A stretch of 64,000 nt of DNA from Calliopum simillimum (Eukaryota; Arthropoda; Insecta; Diptera; Lauxaniidae), in NCBI GenBank assembly GCA_951812925.1, contig OX638372.1, positions 65,303,407 to 65,367,406 of the forward strand. The letters run 5' to 3'. Of the stretch, positions 21,882 to 32,253 are shown one piece after another (the stretch's first letter is position 1; each line of letters starts with the position of its first letter). The position numbers were made by a program, and so were the translations under genes. The notes beneath the pieces are model-generated. The model was not told where the DNA came from. It did not search any database and saw only the letters and a program-made list of their open reading frames with translations.

Positions 21882-24800
21882 TTTTCTCTTAACCTAATTG
21901 TCATCATTTTCTTAGTTGAAAAATGCATGGAATTTCGACCCTTATAGTCATATAGACCCATAAAGCCAACATATAGGCAACATAAACCATTTTAATGTCA
22001 AAAATGTTTAATTAAATTCTGCATCAGAATTTTGATTTTAAAATTATGCTATTTTATTTTTGAAATTTTAAACAAAACAATAATAATCTTATCGACGCCT
22101 TTGACACAAATTTTTACGTCTTTATCCGACCTCAGAGTAGGGTTTAACTAGTGAAAGGATGAGTTTCTAGGCTAAGGTTCTTCAATTAAAGGGACAAATA
22201 GGTGAAGGGAACCATTCAACAAAAAAATACTTAAAATATATATCCAGTTTAGAAAAAATTTTAGTCAAAGGTAATTTTTAGGAAATTGGATTGATTCCTC
22301 AAAAAGAAATGATTGATTTTGGGAGCTATTCATGACTACGCCCATTGTCCATATAAAAAAGACTGTATTTAGGTTTAAACAATGTAGAAAAAGATATAGC
22401 TTCTTTAGAGGAACCAAAAAAAATTCCGCAAAAACTTTAGTTTTTATAACTGAACTTGAAAAAAAAATATTTTCACATGTTTTCATATTGTAACGGAGCT
22501 TTATGTTCAAAAATTATTTGAAAAAATTTTTTCTGGGAGCCAAATTTTATTTAACCGTCGTCTTTGAAGTGTAGTGTTTCGAACAGTTCAAAAAGTGTAA
22601 ATTTTCTTGTGATATTCGATTTTCAGTTACAAAGTTTCACATTGTTTTATGATTTTTAATAGGCACATCATTTTTAACAGCAATTTCTCATGTATTTTTT
22701 CCAACTGATTAACTTTCATTTTCATATTATCTGCACAATTATGCCGCTGCGCTGTTGTTTGCTAATTAGGGTGCAATTTTTCTTGAATTTTTTAATATGA
22801 CTTTGTTATAAAACACTGTTATATATTTAAATAATCAGCGCTACTTTTCTCAGCTATTACAGTTAATTGAACAGATACTTGTTGGCTGCTGCATGTAGCT
22901 TGTTGTGGCATATGACATCCTAGGCAGACGTTGTCACCTTTCGATTTTATCTTTTAAACTCTCAGTACTTTTGCTTTCTAATTAAGTTTACTTGTGAATT
23001 GCTTTCTAATTTGTAAGCCATATAAGCTATATATGTGACTAATTTGAATTGTCATTTTTAAATTATTGCAGCTAAATTGCATAGACATCAATTTCGTTTT
23101 CTACAATTTTATTGAATCTTACATGATGGCACTCATATAGACCGATCATTCATTTAGTTGACTTAAATGCGGGCTAATAGGCTTTGGGGTCCATGTGCTG
23201 AATATAACATATTGTCAAGAAAAAATTAAAAAATTTTTAAAACATACATCTATTTATATACATATTTATAATCCGATACTGGTTTTTGCTATATTTCCGT
23301 CTTGACTTACACAAAACAACATACACAAGTCGAATTACCTCATAAACAAATGATACTCTCACTTTTTAATATTCTATTTTGCATTTTCAATAAATGACTA
23401 AGTGTAGAATTCTTCAAAAATCAATTCATTGCAATAGTAAACCATTGAATCATAGTTCTATTTAAAACAAAGATGATGTTGGCAAAGACGTATCACGTCA
23501 TTCTTTCCATCATTGTTTTCGACGCGTTGCTACTGCTGTCCTCGTTAACCATTTTTTTTTTTTTTTTTTTTTTTTCGAAGAATTTGTTTAGTCTGTGGTG
23601 GCGACTGTCGCTTTCGAAAGCTTTTTAGAAATAAAAATAGACGCATAATAACACTAAGAAGAGCAATAACTTTTCGTTGCATTAAGACAAAAAAAAAATT
23701 ATAAGACAAAAACTAATTGTTTTGACATGCGAACGAAAAAACCCAAAATTTTTATGCAATTTTTTTAAGAAAAAACTATAAGTAAACAAACAAAAATAGT
23801 CTATAAACACAGATGACTTAAATTTTCCAAAGTACAAAAATAATTTAGCAATAACACATAAACTTTAGCAAGCAAACAAAAAAAAATTAAAAATAAGATC
23901 AAAACTGTGAAGTCAAACAATCCAATAAACAACCAGATGATAAGGCGAAAAAATATATAAACTGATTTTGTATTAAGGTAGCTTTCAATGCTTTGGTTTA
24001 AAGATGTTGGTTTTAAAATAACTCAAATTAAGAATTATATACATACATACATATTACGGTGGTTTAAAATTTTAATGTTTCTTGGAATCGTGGTCCACTT
24101 CAGATAACATTTGATGCATCCCACACCGCTTATCTCGAATCAGCAATGAATTTCTCTGTAAAGTTTGTAGCTTTAAAGATATTGTTCTTTCAAGGTGGAT
24201 AATAAAGATACTAAACGGAATGGTCAATATCTCCAAAGTTGCAGAACTTATGGAAAAATAATTTGCAGATCCGAATTTAGTGACTCAAAATCCATTAAAA
24301 TTTTAAAAAAAGTTGCAATTTAAAAAAAAAAAATATTTTCCATATTCAGGACCACTTTTCGGTTTTTAAAATGGTTGCCTCCACAAATAAATATTCTCTG
24401 AAATGAACAAAATATTACGAAGCGCTTATTTACATCAAAGAGTGCTGTGGGAGCGCAATTCCAAGCAACTTTTTGTTTTTCATACAAATTTAAAGGGACC
24501 TTATATTACCAGAGGTTAAATTTAAGTTTTTGAGACCATTGGATAAAGGATAAAATTCTGAAGATATAAAATCGCTGAAAAAATCGCTCAAAAATGTCTT
24601 AAACTGGCGTAGTAATTGCTTTTTGAATTTTGTAGTTCAAAAATGATACGTTTTGAGGTAATTGAGGTTAAATTTTGGCAACAGAAGAGTTTGGTAGAGG
24701 TTTAGAAAAATAGATTTTAATGTTGTTCAGAGGTTAAAATTTAAAATTATTTCACTTGTTAGTTAATCTAGAGATATGTAGGTAGCGTTTGGTGTCAAAA

Positions 24801-24988
24801 TCATAAAAAATTTTGACCTAAACTGATGTTTTGTCCTGTACTGAAAATTTGTCTGTGCCAAGATAAGGCCCTTTTTGTCTGTACGAGTCACATATATGTA
24901 CTAAGTAACTCTTTGCATAGAAAAATTACGTAACAAAAGCTGAGGGCAAAAGTTATCCGGCGGAAATTGGTCGAAAATAAAATTTGGA
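21882..24988. other. Long AT-rich stretch, nothing recognised
   Basis: No gene, RNA or bounded element found. It holds long homopolymer runs (about 25 T near 23552-23576) and a short ACAT run near 24040-24056. Confidence 0.4.
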
Positions 24989-25125
24989 AACTATCAGAGG
25001 TGTCTCCGACTCCTCGCAGTCATATTAGGTCCATTTTATTATTAAAAATTTTTGTTTCACCAATCGATATGGGGAAAGGTCGAAAAAAATTTTGGAAACT
25101 GTCAGGGATCACATTTGAAAAAAAA

Positions 25126-25922
25126 CTAGTAAGGGTGTAAATTTTGGCCTGGCCAAAAAATAAATACCCTACACTGCAGTATTTTGAAAATTTTGCTTAT
25201 ATGGGAGGTGCAACGCCCTCTTGTCCGAGTACACCCAGTTTTTGTTCAGAGCTTGCATTTATAGTTTTTAGTGTCAGAGTGAAATTTAGTTGGATTATCT
25301 CAAAAAACTCTTTCAGTATAGCATTTTGAATCTTTTGCTTATATGGGAGGTGCCACGCCCCCTTGTTTGATTTCACCCAATTTTTGCTAAGAGCTTTCAT
25401 TTATAATTCTTAGTGTCTGAGTCAAATTTGGTTCGAATATCTCAAAAAACGCTTTCAGTATAGCGTTTTGAAGCTTTTGCTTATATGGGAGGTGCCACGC
25501 CCTCTTGTCCGAATTCGCTCAAATTTTTATCAGAGCTTGCGCTTACAATTCGTAGTACTTATATGTATTGTGGTTGCATTGTCGTAAAAAATACTCCTAA
25601 AATTGAATTTTGAATATAATTTTTGTATGGGCGGTAGGCGTGTCCATCGACCGATTTTGCTCATTTTCAATCCCCCGAGCTAACTTTGACGACGGAGGCA
25701 GTGTACCAAATTTCATTGAATTATCTTGCTCAGTTTTCCCAAAAAGTGTATTTCAACACACAGCCAGCCAGCCAGCCAGCCAGACAGACGGACATGGCTA
25801 TATCGACTCAGGAGGTGACGCTGATCAAGAATATATATACTTTTCCATACCTGCCACGCCTCCTTCTCTGCGTTACAAACGGAAGGACAAAGTGAATATA
25901 CCCTGGGTGTAGGGTATAAAAA
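25126..25922 (-). mobile_element. Helentron/DINE-1-like element, best-preserved copy
   Basis: Minus-strand 3' end CTAG (25126-25129), 16 bp from a perfect-stem hairpin TTTTGGCCTGGCCAAAA (about 25144-25160), then a short TACCCTACAC. Three central units follow, spaced exactly 142 bp (GGGAGGTG at 25203, 25345, 25487). The 5' block includes GACGGACATGGCTATATCGA and GCTGATCAAGAATATATATA, and the 5' terminus is GTGTAGGGTATAAAAA on the plus strand. TACCCTACAC and GTGTAGGGTA form 10-bp subterminal inverted repeats. This is the full DINE-1/Helentron-associated layout at about 797 bp. Non-coding. Confidence 0.82.
25762..25787. repeat. (CAGC)n microsatellite in the Helentron-like 5' block
   Basis: About six CAGC/CAGA units. 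The same site is shorter in other copies (for example 5275 and 20355), so this tract varies between family members. Confidence 0.8.
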
Positions 25923-26522
25923 CTGTAAAAACTGCTCTAACCGGAAGGAAAAGCAGATCTAAAACTCCTAAACGGGATCGGGGACACCCCTTCCAGTTTC
26001 CAAAATTTTTTAGTAAATTTATTTAAAAAAATGCGTCCAAACCAAAACCCATAAGAGGAATCATGCACATTTCTGTTAGTTTCCAAAATTCTTCTTTAAC
26101 ATTTCCCTATCGATTCGTGCTATTCATTATTTTTTTTTTTTACAAAAATGGACCTGAAACTCATGTAAAGGGTCGAGGACGACACTAAACCTTATTGGCG
26201 ATCTTTTCCCATTTTAGTTCTAAGCGTTTTGTAAGGCAATTTCTTGTTTTTAATATGCCTGCCGAATCATCTGAAACAAAACTTCATTCTTAACTATCCA
26301 ATTTTTGGTCAAATTTGAAATTTTCTTACAAAAAAAAAAGACCTGTCTTGTCGTAAAGCTTCTTATATTTTTTACGTTATTGGTATTTGGATAAAAGGAG
26401 GAATGCTATCTGAAAAAAGCCCTAAAAAGAACACAATTCGGTAAAAAATTACTTTCAAAATCAAGCTAGAATGAATCTGTTTTTATGCAAAAATGGATTG
26501 TTTATAATTGACTTAACGTTAT

Positions 26523-26750
26523 ACACTAGTCGGCATAATTATTTTGACAAAATATATTTGTGACTATCGCATGTTGCTTTGCTTAGAACTTTCAAATAAC
26601 GGTGCGAAAATGATTCTCAAAAGAAAATCTGCTTTTAAAGCTTTATGAATACCAAATATTTTGTCGTTTACCTTTGCATTCTTTTTCTGCTGACAAGAAT
26701 GTAAGCAAACAACGAATTTTGTCGTGCCATAAGTATTTTGACATCAACTT
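26523..26750 (+). mobile_element. One end of a Tc1-like element with direct repeats in the TIR (IR/DR type), relic
   Basis: After TA at about 26522 comes CACTAGTCGGCATAATTATT followed by TTGACA. About 200 bp inward a related TGCCATAAGTATTTTGACAT occurs (26725-26744). An outer and inner copy of one binding-site-like motif in a single terminus is the IR/DR arrangement of some Tc1 elements. The partner end is not seen in the next kilobase. Confidence 0.4.
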
Positions 26751-27836
26751 AGCATAATCACTGTTTTACAGCGAAAAATAAGTTGTAAACGATTCAAATT
26801 TATTTCGATTACTTGGAGTGTGCTGAGCTTAAAAAGATAAGAAAAAAATTGTCGAAAATATGATCGAGACCTTGAAATTTTACACCTAACGCGACCAAAG
26901 ACGTTGCACTGAAAATATTATTTTCACGTTATCACACACTAAACATCATATTAAAGATACTTTAAAGCTCAGCTTAAATTAATGATAAATATAATTACAT
27001 ATCATACATACAAAATCTCGAACTCCAAAAAAATTAGTAAATTTTCATTATTTTGACTTTTATAACGAATTCATTATCTTAACCTTACATTAAGTCAATG
27101 AATAAAAAAAAAATCATAATAACAATTCACAGAAGACCGCACGCCCAAACATAAGTTGGTTTTCATTAATATTAATAAGTTTAATTAATTAAATGAAAGC
27201 TGAAAGTTTTCTCAGTTGTCGCACGTTAACATATCAGTATGTACTTTGAGTACAATTGTTTTTTTTTTTTTTCTTTTTTTGTTTTAAGTACAACGACATG
27301 CGATGAGCATTGTACCAGGCGTCGTAGTTTAGTCAACCTACACATACGGGCGGCTGGCTGGCACTTATAAAAAGTGTGGTAATAAAAACATAAATTAAAG
27401 CAATTCGACAACAAAGTTCATTAAAATTATGACTAATTAAAAAATGCTCTTAAATTGCATGACAAATTTCGAAACCATGCTAGAAAAACGCATGTTCACA
27501 CATATATGTAGTATACATCCATATATAAATAACTTATCGACAATATAACAATGACAACGGCTGCATAAACAGCATCTCTAGCATTCGGGTACAAAGTATT
27601 TGTAGTTCAAACCAATGAAATGCAGCTGAAGTCGTCAGCAAAGACACGATTCATCTTTAATTCATGCCATAAGTAACTTTGTAAAAAGCAAAACTTATGA
27701 GTCCAACCAACAACTACTTGTTGACCTTTAAACAACACTACTTAGTTGTTGTCAATCGACAAAGTTTAAAAAAATTAAAAAAGTTGAACTTCTAAATAAC
27801 CAACAGGAAATTGTGTAAAAGAAATGTGAGGTATTA
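26751..27836. other. AT-rich stretch, nothing recognised
   Basis: May hold the decayed body of the Tc1-like relic, but no transposase motif is legible. Confidence 0.4.
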
Positions 27837-29304
27837 TCGATCATTTGCTGCAAGACTGTCATAACTCAAATTAAAAAATTTTGTAAATGAATTGAATTTT
27901 TTCTGTGTAATAAAACGAATTATATCATTACAGTCTCTATATGGGCATATCCGAAAATGAATCTCCTCTTGTATGACCCAGGTTTTAAGAAAAAATTTTT
28001 TTTCATGTTCAATAACCAAATGTGGTGGAACTTATTCGTAGACGTATGAGCTGCAATTTCCAATAGGCGAACAAAAAAATTTAGACCCGAGAGGGTGTCA
28101 GGACGTTTTATATAAAAATATATATTCTGGAGTAAAATTCAGAAAAATCGTATGTGGGTCGTGGCGACAGAATGGATTAAAAAGTCTAAATCACTCATTA
28201 CGACATTGTTTATAATGTTTTTTTATTTAAGCCCCCCATGCCGAGTAAAAACAAAAAACGCCAAATTTTGGGTAAAAAAATGCGATTATTGGCTATATGC
28301 GATCGAGCACACCATAAAAACACATAAGATAAGATAGCGGGATATCTAACAAATATTCCGGAGTAAAATTCAGAAATCGTATGTGGGTCGTGGCGACAGA
28401 ATGGGTTAAAAGGTCTAAATAAAATTCTGAAAAAATTCAAACAAGTTCCTAGATAAAAAATAAATCGATTTTGTTTGTAATGTTTTTTTGATTTACTCCC
28501 CCATGCCGAGTAAAAAACGAAAAACTCTAAGTTTTGGGTAAAAAACGTGATTTTTGGCGGAATGCGAAAGTTAGGTGAATTCGGATAAGAAGGCTTTGTA
28601 ACAAGATGGAGCGTCATAACTCAGAGGAGTATCCATTTCTAACCTGTCAAAAAAGTTCTACCCAAGATCAATCCACACGTTTCTTACCAAACAAACTTTT
28701 TTTGGTTAATTTGCTGTCGCTGAATCTGAATATGGCAACTGTTTTCTTTATCAGGCCTCTGATCCGAGTTATCTTTGCTTCAAAGTGCAGAAAACACTAT
28801 TTTCAGATGTATGGCGTACATCCAAGAAAAAGTGTGGTTCACTATGCTTCCCTCTTAATCCGTATTTTTCCTTTTCAAATGAGCCATTACTTTGTGAGAT
28901 ACAATCTCAGCTCCATACAAATTTAATGTAGTTCTTTGAACGAACTTGCGATACCTTAACTTCAATGGTTGATCTCGCAGAAAGTAATGATCTAATTGGA
29001 AAATTTAAAAGGTAAGATATATGAAAAAGTTTTGGGCTATTCGATGCTGTTGGCGAAAGTAAACTAAACTTCTTCCTGCACTTTAAAATAAGGATAACTC
29101 GGATCACAAACCTAATAGAGTATAATGGTTGCCAGATTCGGAAACAGCAACCGTAAATTATCGAAAAAAACACATTGTTATTTTAACAGCAATACACTTT
29201 TTATTTTATTTTATTTCTATGAAGTAATAGAAATTGAAATATCTAAAAGCGTTTTTTCGAAGTTTTAGTTTTTGAGTTATGACAGCCTTGCAGCAAACGA
29301 TCGA
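27837..29304. mobile_element. About 1.47-kb foldback-type element
   Basis: Ends TATCGATCATTTGCTGCAAG and, on the opposite strand at the right, TATCGATCGTTTGCTGCAAG; both continue into CTGTCATAACTCAAA, giving TIRs of about 37 bp. Inside, 28705-28800 (GATCCGAGTTATCTTTGCTT) is inverted relative to 29075-29150 (AAGGATAACTCGGATCACAA). A tandem duplication also lies within. No coding seen. Fragments of the same family lie at about 4114-4200 and 40150-40330. Confidence 0.65.
28122..28575. repeat. Imperfect tandem duplication, about 225-bp unit
   Basis: Units start at about 28122 and 28350. Shared blocks: GTATGTGGGTCGTGGCGACA, CCCCATGCCGAGTAAAAA, TTTTGGGTAAAAAA. Diverged by indels. Confidence 0.75.
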
Positions 29305-29744
29305 TATGTTCATAATATTGTTATTAAAACACTTGATATTGTTATTGCAGCGTAATCATTTAAGCAAACATTTACAATTCCTAATGGGTGCATACTTACA
29401 TGCAAGTATTTAACTTGTGAGCGTATATTTTTAATATGAAATACAAACTGAGAAAGCTATAAAATTTTTTCTCTGAGTATCAATAAAAATTTGTCTTTGC
29501 CCTCAAGAAAAATTTTTCTTTTATGAATAATTTCAATACTTGTGTTTGAGCGTTTTAGCATAAGTATTAAATGTGTTAATTTTAAGTGATTTCAAAAATA
29601 AGAATTTTGTTTATCTTATGCATATGGTGATTTCAAACTGGCACACCCAAATATGATTAAATTATTTTTATATATACATAAAAATGATTCGACAAGTGGT
29701 CATGCCTCAAGTATGTATCATTTTAATTTGAAATAAAAACCATA
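29305..29744. other. AT-rich stretch, nothing recognised
   Basis: No supported feature between the foldback and the Tc1 element. Confidence 0.4.
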
Positions 29745-29889
29745 CAGTAGGTCCAAGCTCAATGCCCCAAAACTAAGTACGCAAAAATAATTTAAGAAAT
29801 TTGAAGCACATTTTTAAATAGCCTATTTAATCCTTCAATTTTAACAAAAAACCAAACTTGAAATTTTCCGTTATTTTTGAAAATAAATA

Positions 29890-30772
29890 TTGGGTGTACA
29901 ACTTAAAATCCGGAATTTTTAGCGAAATTTGATGCTTTATTGTGGAAAAATGTTACAATATATTTTATTCAAAGTATTGTCCATTGGAAGCTACAACATT
30001 TCCCCATCTTTCAGGCAATTTATGAATTCCATCCCAAAAACATTGCGCCGGCTTGGCGGCCAAAAATGAATCTATCCAATTTTCGATATCTTGAACTTAA
30101 GTGAAGCGTATTCCTGATAGGGCATTCTGCATCGATCGGAACAAATGGTAGTCTGATGGTGCAAGGTCTGGGCTATAAAGCGGGTGAGGCAAAATTTCCC
30201 ATCCGTTGTTTTCCAGGTAATTTTTGACTGGGGCAGCAATATGTGGCCGAGCGTTGTCATGATGAAAAATGATTGCTTCGTGTCTGGTCGCATTTTCCGG
30301 GCGTTTTTCGATGATGGCACGCTTCAAACGTATTAATTGTGTTCGATAGAGGTCACCTGTGAGCATTACAGAGCATTACCTTGGCACCATGGATATTTGC
30401 CTTTGGCTGGGAAAGTCCTGGTTGTCCGGGCTTCATATATGAATGTTTGCGTTTCGGGTTGTCGTAATGGATCCATTTTTCATCCCCAGTCACGATCTGA
30501 TGCAAAAATGACTTTTGGCAGCAGTTTTCTTTGCAAAAAAATGACCCAACAGAACCTCCCGCAAATGCTGTCTTTTTCTCCAATTTTCGAAGTTATTCAT
30601 CGTGAAAAATAATAATGATGCACACAAGATAGAATTGTTTTGTTGACTGATTTTGACAGCTGTCAAATGTACCTTCAAAATGACATATACATATATAAAG
30701 TTCGAGCTTTCACGATATTTGTTAGTACGGACATCCACCGTCAAATTCCGGTTTTTTAAGTTGTACACCCAA
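29890..30772 (-). mobile_element. Deleted mariner (copy 3) inserted in the Tc1 left arm
   Basis: The 883-bp element belongs to the same family as 9243-10502: TIR TTGGGTGTACAACTTAAAAT at the left and TTGGGTGTACAACTTAAAAA on the opposite strand at the right, TA at 29888-29889 and 30773-30774. The opposite Tc1 arm (about 32075-32095) retains the uninterrupted AAAATAAATAAAAAGTAAC on the other strand, showing the site before insertion and confirming duplication of a single TA. Confidence 0.95.
29990..30600 (-). pseudogene. Mariner transposase pseudogene with two internal deletions
   Basis: Starts MNNFENWRKRQHLREVLL (ATG complement 30598-30600), then loses nearly the entire HTH region and resumes at KSFLHQIVTGDEKWIHYDNP (first Asp kept) and IHGAKVML. 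A second deletion removes the IWWDQLG segment. It then continues RTQLIRLKRAIIEKRPENAT, FHHDNARPH and YSPDLAPSDYHLF with D34D spacing. At least two frame changes. Between copies 1 and 3 the catalytic segments are closely similar, so they are recent relatives. Confidence 0.9.
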
Positions 30773-30904
30773 TAAAAAGTAACAGAAATCAAGCATATTC
30801 GGTACCAAAGCCAAAGTCGTACACCTTAACAAAATTTTAATTTTTACATGAGTTCAGTAATTAGTGTACATTAATTTATTTTTATTTGTCATGTTTAGTC
30901 CTTT

Positions 30905-31511
30905 TGGCATCCTTTGAATTAGTTTTTCACAATAGCTCGGATAAATTTTATCCCATTATCCATGAATACCCTTTTCAGTTCAGTTTTTGAACAAATATTG
31001 TGCTGGCGAATTTTTGCGTCCAGATAATTCCACAAGATTTTAATAGCATTTATATCTGGACCCTGCGCCAGTGTAACGAATGCATTGGGTCAGTTGTATT
31101 GAATCCATGATCTCATATTATAAGAAATATGTATAAAATTGTTATCTTATTAAAAGTACCTATTACTACATTGACCAAGATTATCCTTATATTGCAATAA
31201 ATTTAGTCTTAAAATGTTCAAATACATCTTATGATCTTTACTACTATCAACAAAATGGAGTAATTCAAGCCCAGCTGCTAAAAAAGAGCCCCAAGCCAAT
31301 AGTGAACCACCGTCATGTTTTACATATGGTTTAAGGTTTTTCGAACAAGGTGCTTCAGTTGGTTTTCTCCATATATATGGTCTGCCGTCTGATCCAAAAG
31401 TATTAATCTTACTTTCATTCAAGAAGAGGACATTTTTCCAAAAGAAAAAATCTTTATGGCAGTGAGTTTTAGCAAACAGCAACCGAGCTTCTTGATGCTT
31501 CTTCTTTATTA
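30905..31511 (-). pseudogene. Tc1-like transposase relic, left arm
   Basis: Reads KKKHQEARLLFAKTHCHKDF, FWKNVLFLNESKINTFGSDG (first catalytic Asp is Asn: LNESK for LDESK), YIWRKPTEAPCSKNLKPYVK and HDGGSLLAWGSFLAAG. After stops come SWIQYN and GPDINAIKILWNYLDAK (catalytic Glu of the PIE motif is Lys). The C-terminal SKTELKRVFMDNG is still recognisable. It belongs to the Tc1 D,D34E group and is clearly inactive. Only the 3' two thirds of the gene is represented. Confidence 0.85.
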
Positions 31512-31513
31512 AA

Positions 31514-31965
31514 GAAAAACGTTAGACCAAATGTAAAATATGAAGGTGGTTCATTAATGGTTTGGGGCTCTTTTCAGCAGCTGGGCCAAAAATACTCCAT
31601 TTTGTTGATGGAAGTTAGGATCATAAGATTTATTTGAACATTTTAAGACTAAATTTATTGCAATATAAGGATAAACTTGGTCAATGTAGTAATAGATACT
31701 TTTAATAAGATCACAATTTTAAACATATTTCTTATAATATGGGATCATGGATTCAATACAATTGACCCAATGTATTGGTAACACAGGCGCAGGGTCCAGA
31801 TATAAATGCTATTAAAATCTTGTGGAATTATCTGGACGCAAAAGTTCGCCAGCACAATATTTGTTCAAAAACTGAACTGAAAAGGGTATTCATGGATAAT
31901 GGGAAAAAATTTATCCGAGCTATTGTAAACAACTAATTCAAAGGATGCCAAAAGGACTAAACATG
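31514..31965 (+). pseudogene. Tc1-like transposase relic, right arm (inverted duplicate)
   Basis: Begins mid-gene at NVRPNVKYEGGSLMVWGSF and continues through YLNILRLNLLQYKDKLGQCS, two adjacent stops, NFKHISYNMGSWIQYN, GPDINAIKILWNYLDAKVRQ and SKTELKRVFMDNGKKFIRAI. It shares with the left arm both the in-frame stops near 31700 and the IK substitution at the catalytic Glu, so the inverted duplication happened after the gene was already dead. Confidence 0.85.
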
Positions 31966-32253
31966 ACAAATAAAAACAAAATAATGTACACTAATTACTG
32001 AACTCATGTAAAAATTAAAATTTTGTTAAGGTGTACGACTTTGGCTTTGGTACCGAATATGCTTGATTTCTGTTACTTTTTATTTATTTTCAAAAATAAC
32101 GGAAAATTTCAAGTTTGGTTTTTTGTTAAAATTGAAGGATTAAATAGGCTATTTAAAAATGTACTTCACATTTCTTAAATTATTTTTGCGTACTTAGTTT
32201 TGGGGCATTGAAGAATAGTTTGTATGGTGTACGACTTTGGCTTGGACTTACTG

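Larger units (their letters stand above)
24989..26160. repeat. Older imperfect inverted repeat surrounding a Helentron-like insertion
   Basis: Left 25029-25105 (AGGTCCATTTT, CCAATCGATATGG, ATTTTGGAAACTGTCAG) pairs with right 26075-26160 read on the other strand (AGGTCCATTTTTG, CGAATCGATAGGG, ATTTTGGAAACTAACAG). Adjacent GGAAACT-containing copies near 25000 and 25995 pair more loosely. Between the arms sits the Helentron-like element at 25126-25922, so the inverted repeat probably predates it. Confidence 0.5.
29745..32253. mobile_element. Palindromic Tc1-like element with IR/DR termini, containing a mariner
   Basis: Ends CAGTAGGTCCAAGC and GCTTGGACTTACTG, flanked by TA (29743-29744, 32254-32255), typical of Tc1. 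The whole right arm (31514-32253) is an inverted copy of the left arm (29745-31342, after removing the mariner); a loop of about 170 bp (31343-31513) separates them. In the right arm CCAAAGTCGTACACC occurs (inverted) at both about 32030-32046 and 32227-32243, an outer and inner direct repeat as in IR/DR Tc1 elements. In the left arm the inner copy is at about 30811-30825 and the outer one is deleted. Each arm carries the same decayed 3' half of a transposase. Confidence 0.85.

Noticed and set aside
25144..25912. Open frames within the Helentron-like repeats as coding genes
   Set aside because: They recur in overlapping frames and both orientations in each copy, contain CAGC microsatellite and are broken differently in every copy.
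28210..28617. 135-codon minus-strand frame as a gene
   Set aside because: It lies across an imperfect tandem duplication and repeats itself internally (RIFVRYPAIL-type segments), so it is a repeat by-product.
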